From positions 21,682,763-21,746,762 of the forward strand of contig JAPTYO010000007.1 of assembly GCA_036873135.1 (NCBI GenBank): a DNA stretch of 64,000 nt. The letters are read 5' to 3'. Below are positions 53,590 to 64,000 of the stretch, in pieces (positions within the stretch are counted from its first letter, which is position 1; each line of letters begins with the position of its first letter). This DNA is from Clarkia xantiana subsp. parviflora. Its lineage: Eukaryota > Streptophyta > Magnoliopsida > Myrtales > Onagraceae. The translations under genes and the position numbers were made by a program. The notes beneath the pieces are model-generated. The model was not told the DNA's origin and did no database searches. It saw only the letters and a program-made list of their open reading frames with translations.

Positions 53590-55942
53590 TGGGAATATAA
53601 CCTAAAAACTGTCTGGATTTTGCTCCGAGTGTCAGTTTGTTGTCTGAATTTTAAACTGTTGATATTTGGTGTCCCAATTTTCAGTTTTGTGCCTATTTGG
53701 TTTTCTGTTAGTTTTTGGGTTAATTTTAACAGAAAGACTATTTTGCCTTTTTTTAGAGCACTTCCAATGGTGAGTTCCTAATTCCTCCACCTCACTTGCC
53801 ACGTCATTGTCAATTCATCAAAGTAGAAACTGCTACAGTAAATGCTACCCACGTCACTGCCAACTCATCAAAGTAGAAACTGCTACAGTAAAATGGGAAC
53901 TCTATCCAGTGGTGGATATATATTTGGGGCCCACATAATTCTATACTCACAACATAATTTTTTTGTACAAAAAACTCTATAGATAAATTAAATCTTTATA
54001 TTTTGGTATTCAAATAATTATATAAAAAGTTACGAACATAATATATAAATAAGCACGTAATTTGTTAAATATGATTTTCATAATTTAAAATTCATATTAC
54101 AGAAAATACAAATAATATGTTTAACGTGTCAACTAAAAAAATGAACACACATATATATATTTGAGTCAACATAGAATTAGCATATGCATACTAAAATTCA
54201 ATAGATTTTCGACCAATTTTTTTTAAGCATTTATATAAATTAAATATTCATATTTTAAAAAATACGGACATGAATAAACCAATGAATGGGATTCAAGTGT
54301 TAGACTGAATTAATTAAAATAATTGTGGAAAAATATGTACAAAATTATAAAAATGTAATTGGTTGTTTAACGAAATTTACATTTTTTTTATGAATTCGTC
54401 AAAGTTTCAATTTTGGATCAAATATTTGGGTTCCAACTTTGACCGACGTGTGTTGTTAATTATCCCAAAATTCGAAATTCGGCGTCGTTAGGGTTATTCG
54501 ATTATTTACGTACTATACATTTAAAAGTAATTACGATTATTTTGGTATTTTAAAAAATTGTATAAAATATAATATAATATATAAATGAGCACATTTTTTT
54601 TAAATAATGATAGCCAACTAAAATAAAAATTAACATATATATATATATATGAGACTACATAGAATTGTCGCACACATTACTAAATTGCTAGAGATGTTCG
54701 ACCAAATCGTCTTGTAATCTTTTATGTTTCTCTTTATCGCGTAATTGGATATTATTTTTGATATGCATTTGATACGAGATTGGAGGTCTTGTGCTCACCT
54801 CTAACAGATATGCCTTCAGCAATATCATCATAATTGAATACTTCTTCATATTTGTATATAATATAATAAGTAGATTATATTTAAAAATATATGCATTAAA
54901 ATAAAATAATATTTTTTAGTAAAAAAAAAATATTTCACGTTTAATTATATGAAATTCTATACTATTTTTCAAAATTTAGATTTGAGGTTGTGTTACATGG
55001 TAAAATATAAACAAATTGAATCTGAAAACTCTGAAATTGATTCGAAGTTAAAAAGTAGCAATTTTGGTTAGTGTTATTATTTAACTTATTTAATATTAAA
55101 AACGACCTATTACGGCTCGTGTCATTATCCGACTTAGCGTAGCATAATTATATATATATAATCCAAAAAAGAAGCAAAACAATTAATAAAATAATATTAA
55201 TAAGTAGGAACCGACATGACCAGTAACGTGGGAGTTCCTACTAGTAGGAACTGTCCCACTTCACTATTCACTTTATAATGGCAAAACGGTAATATTTGTT
55301 GTCCCAGTCATGCCTAGTGGCGCCTAGTCAGCGTCCAGTGACAAATCTAGGAATTAGGAACTCCCATTTTGGAACAAGGAACTCACATTAGAAAGTCAAG
55401 TTCCTATTTAATCATTACTAGTAGGAACCAACAGTAAGTGGAACTAGGAACTTTCTACAATGATAAATTTACAACATGAAACTAGGAACCGGGAACTAGG
55501 AACTACCGTTGGAAGTCCTCTAAGCCTCCAATTCCGGCCACCCACCCCGATTCCGGCCACGACCTCCGATTCCGACCACCCACCCCGATTCCGGCCACCC
55601 TACCTCCGATTCCGGCCACCCACCTCAATTCCTGCCACCCCACCTCCGATTCCGGCCACCCACCCCGATTTCGGCCCCACACCTCCGCCGGCCACGCGGT
55701 GCAGCTGGTTATGGCCGAGAGAGGAAGAAGAAGAAGAAGAAGAAGAAGAAGGCTATTTTAGAAATTTTTAATATCATTCAGTCATATGCTTGTTACGTGA
55801 ACCACATTCCGTCTAATTTAACCCCAGAAATAGACGGAGACATCAAATAGCAACAGATATGAAAATTCGGACAGTCTTTGTAAACCTCAAACACTAAACT
55901 GACATATGAGTTAAAATTGAGACAGTTTTTAAGTTCTTTACC
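53590..55942. mobile_element. Mutator-like foldback MITE split by another element
   Basis: Flanks TCTTAAAAT (53581-53589) and TCTTAAATT (55943-55951) form a 9-bp TSD with one mismatch. The left arm includes CCTAAAAACTGTCTGGATTT and GTGTCAGTTTG; the right arm in reverse includes CTTAAAAACTGTCTCAATTT and ATGTCAGTTTA. The right half has the GC-rich CCGGCCACCCACC centre typical of the family and a (GAA)n tract at 55724-55752. The left half is cut at 53755 by the element 53756-55520, so this element's own length is about 590 bp. Confidence 0.8.
53756..55520. mobile_element. TIR element nested in the Mutator-like MITE
   Basis: Inverted ends GAGCACTTCCAATGGTGAG and, in reverse, GAGGACTTCCAACGGTAG, each followed by TTCCTA, with TA on both outer sides (TTA left, TAA right). 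It is about 1.76 kb, AT-rich, and has no open frame of note. A TA or TWA target suggests Tc1/Mariner-like or PIF/Harbinger origin; the sequence does not decide. Near the left end, a 58-bp unit with AAAGTAGAAACTGCTACAGT is present twice (53810-53892). Several TAGGAACTC words near the right end are arm-internal repeats. Confidence 0.7.
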
Positions 55943-55951
55943 TCTTAAATT

Positions 55952-56667
55952 TGGATGAGGGCATATCGAACAACAGCCGACAAAAAGAGTCGACCAAAGG
56001 ACGAGAAATACAAATGCAAAGTACTGTCTTCACGTTCGATACTTACATAACCTTCCAGATGTGTCAAAGTTGCATTACGATATATATAAACTCTTTGCAG
56101 CTACCCTGACAAAGCTTAGATAAGGGTTTAGAACTAAAAAAAACTTATATGTCATGTAATTAATTAATTTTATATTTAATATGTTGATATTTGGTTTTTT
56201 AACTATTACATTTGTTGCTTTCTAAACTTTAAAAAAAAAAGTAGAAAATAATATGTTTTTATTGTTTAGAATACCAATTTTAATATCAAAATAAGTCGAA
56301 ATAGTGGAAAACAATAAATTTGATAATTGGGACATTGAATGTTCAACATTAACGATTAGTAACATGACATATAGTAGAGACTTTTCGTAGGTTATTAACT
56401 TCTCAAGGAAGACTTGAGGTCGAATTCTGCTGGAGACGCCTCTCATTGAGAATGACTTTAACATTAACACTTCCGGTCCGAAATTGCAGAAACAATCTTA
56501 TATATACATATAAACTCTTTAGATAATAATTAAACTTCATAATATTGTTCCGTCGCATAAAACAGTTGGAACTTCAACAAACATAACATATAGGATTTTG
56601 TTCATGTTTTTTCTTGTATAATAATAAATAATATCTGGAAGATAATAGAAGAAAGACGAGGTGGGAG
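55952..56667. other. Intergenic stretch, no gene seen
   Basis: AT-rich; 3' flank of the truncated RING gene. An 82-codon minus-strand open frame at 56222-56470 has no recognisable domain and is not called. Confidence 0.4.
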
Positions 56668-57625
56668 CTAGCGGGGTTTGTTGGATCGATGAACAGCTTG
56701 ATTCCTGCAAATAGGGCACATGTTTTTGAGGAGGAGCCACTGTTTTATACATACAAAGTGATATCCATGTCCACACTTTAGTCCTCCAAGTTCATCATCT
56801 TTACCATATTCCTCCTGATCAGCATGTATGTATATCAAGATTAGTCTCACAGAATAAGTGTTGATCATTAAACTACTGCTTGCTGAAATTTTCTTTTTGT
56901 ATACTTTGCAAACTCATGTTTTGCTTGTGGACAATTTGCTATGTTTAGTCAAATATTTCTTCTAATTTAAAGGGAATTGGCTTACAAAATATAGAATTCC
57001 CCTTATCTACATAATCATTTACAAACATATATAATTATAAAGTTCAATCCTAACGTGAGTAGCATTCCAAGAATCGAATTCCGTCATTTCTCCATTTTTT
57101 TCTTTAATCACATGTGATCAATTACATTTATTAAAGATGATAGTTGATGAGGTTATCAATTTATCCACGAGCGAAACCGAGCTAGCAAAATTTTCCACAA
57201 GCTAGAAATTTCTTCGCATGCCAAACTTGAACAAGCAATTTCATAATTATTCCCACATAAGCCAGAAGAAAAAGGAGAGAGAATTAATTAATTACCAGAC
57301 AAATGCTGCACTTGTGATCATCATTGTTTCTGGATGCGAAAAGACATTGGAGACCACACATATTTGGAAGCTTAAATTTGGAGATAGAGCGATCAATCTC
57401 ATTTTTGGTTAGTCCAGTTTTGACACATCCAATTTTGTCCCCAAGTGCTAGCAGTTGCTGCAAATTCATAGCCCCAGCAGTAGAAAAATACAAATTATTA
57501 TAATTAACACAATGCAGAAGATGATATACATGTATATGTATGTATGTATGTACCTCGTATGTCATTGAATCGACATCAAGCTGCCAGCCTCGATGCCGAT
57601 CATGTACACCTAATCCACCACCCAT
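56668..57625 (-). CDS. RING-H2 protein, 5'-truncated tandem copy
   Basis: Exons 57554-57625, 57296-57457 and 56668-56814 give an intact 126-aa frame with GT-AG introns in the same phases as exons 3-5 of the full gene at 59947-62057. It starts MGGGLGVHDRHRGWQLDVD and ends in a RING-H2 domain, CSIC...CGHGYH...CPIC (C-x2-C-x14-C-x-H-x2-H-x2-C-x10-C-x2-C), so zinc ligands are complete. The N-terminal exons (about 250 residues in the full gene) are missing, and the ATG lies next to a (CTG)n run (minus strand, 57630-57650), so the start may be new and translation is unproven. If expressed, a protein with E2-binding RING but without the N-terminal part could alter the activity of the full ligase. 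It could also be a pseudogene. Confidence 0.8.
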
Positions 57626-58590
57626 TGATTAGCAGCAGCAGCAGCAGGCAGCAGCTACCATCAAATATCTCTCTCTATCTTATATATATGTTGAATTTTG
57701 ATCATTCATTTTCATTAAAATCTTATATATCTCCTATAGATACAGTACAGTTTGGAGAAAATCAGGAGCCATATCGCAGATATATCTACAAGGCTTAACA
57801 AACTCAATCTTTTTGGGCTAATTAAGCTCTACTATTATCTTGTCTTGTAATAATAATATCTCCAATCATAAACAATATATATAGTTATAACGAAGCTCTT
57901 CCTTTTTTTACTCTACTTGACAAAGCTTCATTTTTTTTCATATATATATTTTCATTTCTACAAGTTACACTGTTAGTTCATGTACATGTATAGAATTTTA
58001 GCTGCATATATATAGAAAATATTAATGCAAAAAAAAAGGGAAATATATGAAATTTGTGTCAACTAATATAGAAATTAATATATAAAATGTACCGCGTAAC
58101 ATGTATTCTCGACCTAAAGTTATTAAAATCTTTCACACGCGTGCACATTATCGTAGTTTGCATAGATGTGGGATGAGCTCCCAATTTCGAGAAATTCTAA
58201 TAGCTCCTGAACTATCTGGTTTTGCAATGTATACCTCATTAAACTACCATGTTATTTATACCCTCAACTTTTACCACTTAAGAGTATCTAAAAGATAGAT
58301 CATACATATTAGGTTCTTAAGAGTACTCTTTTTTGCATTTTTCTTACATTTTTATATTGCCTAAATGTGAATTCTAAATGAAAATTGTTATTAGTAATAA
58401 TGTGATGCAAATTTGAGTTGTAGCTAAAAAATCCATACTTTTAAAGTTTTATCTATACTACAGTTAAGTCAATTCTAATAGTAAAAAAACACAAGCATTG
58501 TAGAAAATCCCTATAAATTATGACATTTCAAAATGAGAGTAACTTGATTTTAACCCAATTCAGATTCAACTCACTAGTCCCGCTCTAATT
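57626..58590. other. Intergenic stretch, no gene seen
   Basis: AT-rich. It holds a (CAG)n-type run at 57630-57650 and, at about 58309-58513, a decayed copy of the MITE at 256-481 (shared GATGCAAAT, ATACTTTTAAAGT and CTACAGTTAAGT-like words). No gene is supported. Confidence 0.45.
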
Positions 58591-58598
58591 TGAACCGC

Positions 58599-59348
58599 GG
58601 GTTAAGAACACAATAAGGGTCTGAATGCTCATGTTGCTAAAAGGGGTCTGAATTGAAAAATGGTATTATTAAGGGCCTGAATTTTCATGTTTGTGTTTTT
58701 TCGGGTTTCCGTCCAAATTTTCGGTTAAATGTAACAGAACCACGTGAAATGACAAAATTACCCTTTTGCAATTATTATACAATTTATCAGTTTAATTAAT
58801 AAAATGTGAAATGTCTAAAATACCCATGCACACTAATTATGCCCTTAAGGCCACGACGGCTCCGGCCACCACCACCCCGACTCCGGCAACCACCACCCGG
58901 CTCCGGTGACCACCACCCAACTCCGGCGACCACCACCCCGCTCCGGCGACCACCACCCCGACTCCGGCGACCGCCAAAAAAGCTCCGATCGGAGCTTTTT
59001 TGGCGGTCGCCGGAGCGGGTGGTGGTCGCCAGAGCCGGGTAGTGGTTTCCGGAGTCGGTGCGGTGGTGGTGGTCGCCGGAGCCGTGGTGGCTTAAAGGGT
59101 ATTTTCGTCTTTTAGGTCAAGCATGTGAGGGGCACACTTTGGTCGGAGGGCATTTTCGGATTTTCAGTTTATTTTCAGTCACATGCCAAACATGTGACCA
59201 CTTTCCGTCACTTTTAACAGAAAAAATAGACGGAGACCTCTCATATAAACATCACTCAAAATTCAGGCCCTTAATAATATCATATTTCAATTCAGACCCC
59301 TTTTGGCAAAATGGACAAACATTTAGGCCCCTATTGTGTTCTTAACAC
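58599..59348. mobile_element. Mutator-like foldback MITE with 54-bp perfect palindrome
   Basis: Flanks TTGAACCGC (58590-58598) and TCGAACCGC (59349-59357) form a 9-bp TSD with one mismatch. The left end reads GGGTTAAGAACACAATAAGG and the right in reverse GTGTTAAGAACACAATAGGG. Inside are GGGGTCTGAATTGAAA on both arms and a GC-rich centre of CTCCGGCGACCACCACC repeats. At the very centre is a perfect palindrome of 54 bp (58962-59015, centre CGATCG). It separates the two RING-H2 gene copies. Confidence 0.88.
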
Positions 59349-59946
59349 TCGAACCGCAGATGGCATCTCAGTTTAAGTTCAGTCTGAATTGGGTTAAATT
59401 GACTTCATCATAAAATTATAGCTGTAAATTTAAAGAGCTAAAATCTAGATTAACAGTTGGAGAGTGTGTTCAAGGTGCACATGACATATCTTAGAGTAGC
59501 TAAGAGGGCATTCTACGCAAACAATAGTTTGAGTGAGTATATTACTAAAACTGATAGTTCAGGGGTATGCTGTAATAAGTTAATATTTCAACCCAACAAT
59601 ACCCGCCCTATTTTGGCGCGCCAAAAGAAGCCATATTTAAAACTCAAATTCACGCCCTTTCGAATCTTTGTAAACTAAAGAAAAGAAAAGATAAGAAGAA
59701 TGTGATTCAAAGAAAACTCTTTTCATTCAACCGTAAAAAACCCACCATTATCAGCAGCATACCAGAATGACTTTGAATCGAATAAGATATCCAAAACATC
59801 GTAAAAGATAGAATCCCCAATACACAACTTGGAGGAAAGGATTGAACTTTGGCAATAAAGAATGCATCTTTGTTCTTGTATGGAAAATTAAACATCTATA
59901 TAGAAGCTGCTGCACTGCTGTGATGAATGAACAAACCCGGGGATTT

Positions 59947-61137
59947 CTATGTTCGAGCTGCAGCTTCTGTCTTGCAAACAGGACATATGTTCTTCTGCTC
60001 GAGCCACTGTGTAATGCATTCGAGGTGGTATCCATGTCCGCATTTCAATTTCCCGAGCTCATTACCTCCTTCATATTCCTCCTGACAAGACAAACACCCT
60101 TTTTAGAAATAGAACTTCACATGAAACATAAAAATTAGATTTTTTTAAAAAAATTACTTGGCAAATGCTGCATTTTCCATCTGATTTTATAGAGAAATGA
60201 TTCTGCAGGTCTTTGATGTTTGCAAGCTTGATTTTATTTATACAACAAGATATCTCTTTGTCTTTCAGTCCAGTGTTCACATATCCGATTCTGTCCTCGA
60301 GTTCTAGCAATTGCTGCAAATAATCGTTTCACATGTTTTAGAACAAAAAAAAAAAAACAATTTTTTTAATTGACTAAGATCAGCAGCAGCAAAGACAGAA
60401 CTGGGAAAACATAACACATATACCTCGTAAGTCATGTTATCAATATCGAGCCGCCAGCCTCGATACCGATCATGTCTTCCACTCATTAGCACACCACTGT
60501 GAATAATCATAATCTGCAAGCAGATTTGACATACAATCATCAATCATCGCTTCTAATCAAGATTTCACTCAGTGTATCAAGAGCAAGAACAACCTCAGAA
60601 AGACTGTCAGGAGATGGGTGCCTAACATGTCTATGATTTATCCTCGGATTTGGCCCAAACACTCCTGACCGCAATTGATTACTTGCAGATGGAGGATTGT
60701 CAGATTCTGAGTTCAGATAACAGAAATTATCTGGGTTAATTGAACGTCGAAGGAATGGCCGCTGCAAAAATTGAGGAAAAATTCATACTTGGATTATATA
60801 TATGTAAAGAAGATAAGGCAGTAGCACATATTGTGGACGATGAGGATAGGGAATGGTTCAGATCAGATAGTGTAATCTATAAAGGCACAGGGTGAGAAAA
60901 CATAGGGATTTGAAACCTATCTCCAACATTTATTACATATATAAACGATTTTTTTTGGGTAACGATATATATAAACGATTCGGTTCCCCTAGTCAATTCT
61001 TTCTCTGATATTAAAGCAGGCTATTTAAACCCCATAATTGTGCAAATCAAATCTCAGTGATGTTCTTCTTCTTCACCAGTAAAAGAGCAATGTCTATAAA
61101 CATGGTTACCAGCGAATTTCATTTATGTGAACTGATA

Positions 61138-61178
<41 letters not shown>

Positions 61179-62057
61179 ATATCTCAAATCAGTAATTAAA
61201 TTGTGCGTTAAAATTAAGAGTAATAATAGAAAGTTTGAAAGAAATTAATTATTTTACAATATAAATCATGTCTTCTTTCTTTATTTATTTCTCTCTAAAT
61301 AAATAAATTATTTCCATTTATTTCCGGGAAAAAAAATTGTTTCCATTTAATTATTCATGTATATAAAATTAAAGGATTGTTAAAGAATTAGAGAGTCGTT
61401 AATTAAAAATTTGGATTTTGATGATTGGACTGAGTAGTTGAATGGTGGCTATTTCGATTTGTTTACCTCCCTCTGGCCCAAGATGTCTCCGTCAGCGTTG
61501 CCTCTTCCCGCCGCCACATTCCTCCGACTAGCCACCGCCGTTCGCTCAGCATCGGCCGCCGGAAACCCAATCAAAGGCGCGCACCAAGAGTCATCGGCCA
61601 CCACACAAGACACGCCTGAATTGCACCCGAAATTCGACTTATCAGCCGCACCGTGATTCTTGTTCCTTCCATTCAAAAATCCCTTCTTTAGCTTCTTCTT
61701 GACCTTCCTCCTCTCCCAATCGGCGGAGTCCTTGATGACCGCCGGCACCGTAACCTGCTGCGACGCGGCGGCGGTGCATCCCAGCCCCCGGAATTTCGCC
61801 GCCGGCGAGAAAGTTTTCTTTTTGCTGCTTGCGGTCGAGGGCTCGACTGAGTGGAGGAGAGCGCCGACGGTGGGTCGAGGTCGAACTATCGAAGGGATGA
61901 CGATCGGCGGCGGCGGCGGGGTTCGATCTGGGAATTCCGAGTTCCGGTGGGCAGACAGGTTTCTGGGTCTTCCTTGTCTCCTGTTTTCCGGCAGCAGAGT
62001 GGCGGAGGAGGGCTCTCCATGAGCAGACATGGCTACAGAGACAGTGGGTGGATGCAT
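59947..62057 (-). CDS. RING-H2 finger E3 ubiquitin ligase
   Basis: This is a predicted ubiquitin ligase of a plant RING-H2 family with long N-terminal region. Exons: 61467-62057, 60594-60761, 60424-60513, 60158-60313 and 59947-60081, all phase 0 with GT-AG introns, giving 379 aa. The N-terminal exon is Pro/Ser/Arg-rich with a basic patch (RRKVKKKLKKG) and a conserved DDSWCAPLIGF motif ending at QRE. The following exons read HRHVRHPSPDSLSE, then RGWRLDIDNMTYE, then LLELEDRIGYVNTGL, then the RING-H2 finger CSIC...CGHGYH...CPVC with complete ligands. The first ATG (62057) was taken; an in-frame ATG at 62030 (MSAHGEPS) is an alternative. The intron between exons 2 and 3 (60514-60593, donor GTTGTT) was chosen because reading through gives a stop and the splice restores the family sequence. 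Substrates are unknown. Confidence 0.93.
61141..61175. repeat. (TA)n microsatellite in intron 1 of the RING-H2 gene
   Basis: About seventeen perfect TA units within the first intron of the minus-strand RING gene. Confidence 0.95.
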
Positions 62058-63513
62058 GAAGAGTGAAGGAATAGCAATGGAATGTGAAGATGACAGATGG
62101 TGAAGTTAAGGAAGCAAAGCAGAGAGAAAGATACAACAGTGGAGTGAGAAAGAGAATATGATTAACATTGAATCATGATTTTAATTCATTCTTCTTCTAA
62201 TTTAATCACTTTTCTTGCTTCTTCAATGGTTCTTGTCTCACTTAGTGGTCTATACTCTGTCTTTTTGTTAGATTCTTTCTCTTTTCTACTTTATATATGT
62301 GTAAGTATAATAATAATATATCATAATTAAGTTGTTCAACACATCACCTATTAACTAATATATTACTGGTTTAATAAACCCCGCAGAAACTTTATGATGA
62401 AAAAATATTCATAACTGTCAATCTACTTTAAGTTGACTCAGTACAAGTGCTGATTAGTAAGTATGTTATGTGTGTTGTCCTCTTGATTGACAGTAATTTT
62501 AGAGAAAATTCCGAAAAAAAAAAAAAATTTAGAGTGATTTTCTGAATATGAATACCATCTATTTATAGTGAGGATTGCTCAAATCGAATATAAAAAAATA
62601 TATTTCTGCACATATATATATTGACTATATTTAAATTATACACCGAATATACACTGTGTATAAAATATTTGGTATCAATATTGATTATACACTTGCTAAA
62701 TTAGCAATATTTGATGTATCTGGACATGTGATATTCACGACATCTTTCTATGTCATTCACACACATGACTTGGGCTTTGGTCTTGGTCCATTGCAGCCAA
62801 ACCACGACCACAACAAGTCCAACAGACTCCTCATACCAGGAAGATTTCAATAAATCTATAAGCTGGCTAGGTATGTTCTTCATGTAAGTAAATAATCAAA
62901 ACCCATTAGTAGTGTTTTCAATGGAATACAAGCATTAATTTTCCATTTTAGAGTATAGAGGAAGTTGTATTGTTTGAAGCTGCCAAAGATTGAGAAAAGA
63001 GAAGGGCCAATGAGAGGAGAAGAAAGATAATGACAGGACAGAGTATAGAAAAATCAAAATCAGGGACTCTGTTATAGTATGTGGACAACACATTTCATAA
63101 AGCAAGTATTATTATGAATGAAGTATGTCATAAAATATGGTCACTTTTCAGCCATGGCTGGATTCCTGAATCATAACCACAATGTTAAAGGGTGATAATT
63201 ATTAATTTGCATTGGGATTAGTATTAGATTAACTTTGTCAATGTTTAGACCAAGCAAGAATTGTTAAAATATTGTCTGAGCTGAGGTGCTCCATGTCTTG
63301 GAGTTCAAGCTCTGTCTAGAAAAGGGGTGGTTTCTTCATTGAAAAGCATCCTTTTTAGGCATCTATCTATAGGTGGGTGTACTATGTAGGGACAACGAAT
63401 AATAAATTTTTTAAAGGGAAAATAAACAAGACTCAAAATGGTCTGAAGTATCAACAATACTGGAGTAATTTGGTACACTGTAATGTAGAATTATTGGAAT
63501 TTAATTTGGGGTT
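62058..63513. other. RING-H2 upstream region and intergenic DNA
   Basis: The part near 62060-62160 is likely 5' leader and promoter of the RING-H2 gene (CT-rich on the minus strand). The rest is AT-rich with no gene or defined repeat recognised. Confidence 0.4.
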
Positions 63514-64000
63514 AAGAACACAATTGGGGCCTGAATGTTTGCCCATGTTGCCAAAATGGGTCTGAATTGAAAAAACGTATTATTAAGGGCCTGAATTTTG
63601 AGTTTTGTTGATAATCGAGTTTCCGTCCAAATTTGCTGTTAAATGTAACGGAAATACGTGAAATGACAAAATTACCCTTTTGCAATTATTATACAAGTTA
63701 TCAGTTTAATTAATGAAATGTGAAATGTCTAAAATACCCCTGCACACTAATTATGCCCTAAGGCCACCACAGCCACCGCCACCGACCACCACCCCAGCTC
63801 CGGCGACCACCACCCCAGCTCCGGCGACCAAAACCCCCTCCGGCGACCCAAAAAAGCTCCGATCGGAGCTTTTTTGGGTAGCCGGAGGGAGGTTAGGGTC
63901 GCCGGAGCCGGGTGGTGGTGGTCGCCGGAGCTGTGGTGGCTTAAAGGGTATTTTCATCTTTTTAGGTCAAATATGTGAGGACACACTCTGGTCAAAGGGC
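63514..64000. mobile_element. Mutator-like foldback MITE, cut by the window end
   Basis: Begins GGGGTTAAGAACACAATTGG and follows the element at 58599-59348 closely in order and sequence (CTGAATTGAAA, TATTATTAAGGGCCTGAATT, TTTCCGTCCAAATTT, GC-rich centre with AAAAAAGCTCCGATCGGAGC). The central palindrome is slightly imperfect here (GGCGACCC against GGGTAGCC). The right end lies beyond the window. Confidence 0.82.

Noticed and set aside
61438..62066. Plus-strand frames of 71-120 codons.
   Set aside because: Antisense shadows of exon 1 of the RING-H2 gene.

Overview
The window is nuclear DNA from a flowering plant, most likely a dicot. Evidence: multi-exon genes with short GT-AG introns and AT-rich introns, the plant-only gene families DUF538 and MIR159, plant U2-type gene structures, and very dense plant-type transposons (hAT, Mutator-like and Tourist-like MITEs, Gypsy-type LTR elements). 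The species cannot be named from the sequence.

Layout of host genes. 996-4074 (+) is PEX3, the peroxisomal membrane biogenesis factor (7 exons, 364 aa). 7517-7966 (-) is an intronless DUF538 gene. 16088-18579 (+) is the SPF27/BCAS2/MOS4 subunit of the Prp19 (NineTeen) spliceosomal complex (6 exons, 252 aa). 21783-21968 (-) is a MIR159 precursor with an exact 21-nt miR159a. 47795-53034 (+) is translation termination factor eRF3 (18 exons, 511 aa). 59947-62057 (-) is a complete RING-H2 E3 ligase (5 exons, 379 aa), and 56668-57625 (-) is a 5'-truncated tandem copy that keeps the RING. These are unrelated housekeeping or regulatory genes; no operon-like or cluster logic is evident apart from the RING duplication.

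The space between genes is almost entirely transposon-derived, and many elements can be delimited to the base by their target site duplications (TSDs). The most striking are: (1) an 11.2-kb non-autonomous LTR retrotransposon (33507-44685, minus sense) with gag, an aspartic protease and a second gag-like domain, but no recognisable reverse transcriptase or integrase, plus an intron-bearing Transposase_28-like gene on the opposite strand with its own TATA box, and a 27-copy minisatellite; (2) a three-level nest of elements at 9057-10701, each with its own perfect TSD; (3) a 1.7-kb long-TIR element (14123-15833) carrying an inverted, broken GRF-zinc-finger gene; (4) a family of Mutator-like foldback MITEs with GC-rich palindromic centres, one containing a 54-bp perfect palindrome; (5) a 100-bp poly(A)-tailed insertion with a 58-bp perfect palindrome and an 8-bp TSD (47057-47156). 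Two solo LTRs, five members of one hAT family, Tourist-like MITEs and a possible Helitron end complete the picture.

All calls are from reading the sequence; family names rest on recalled motifs and not on database searches.
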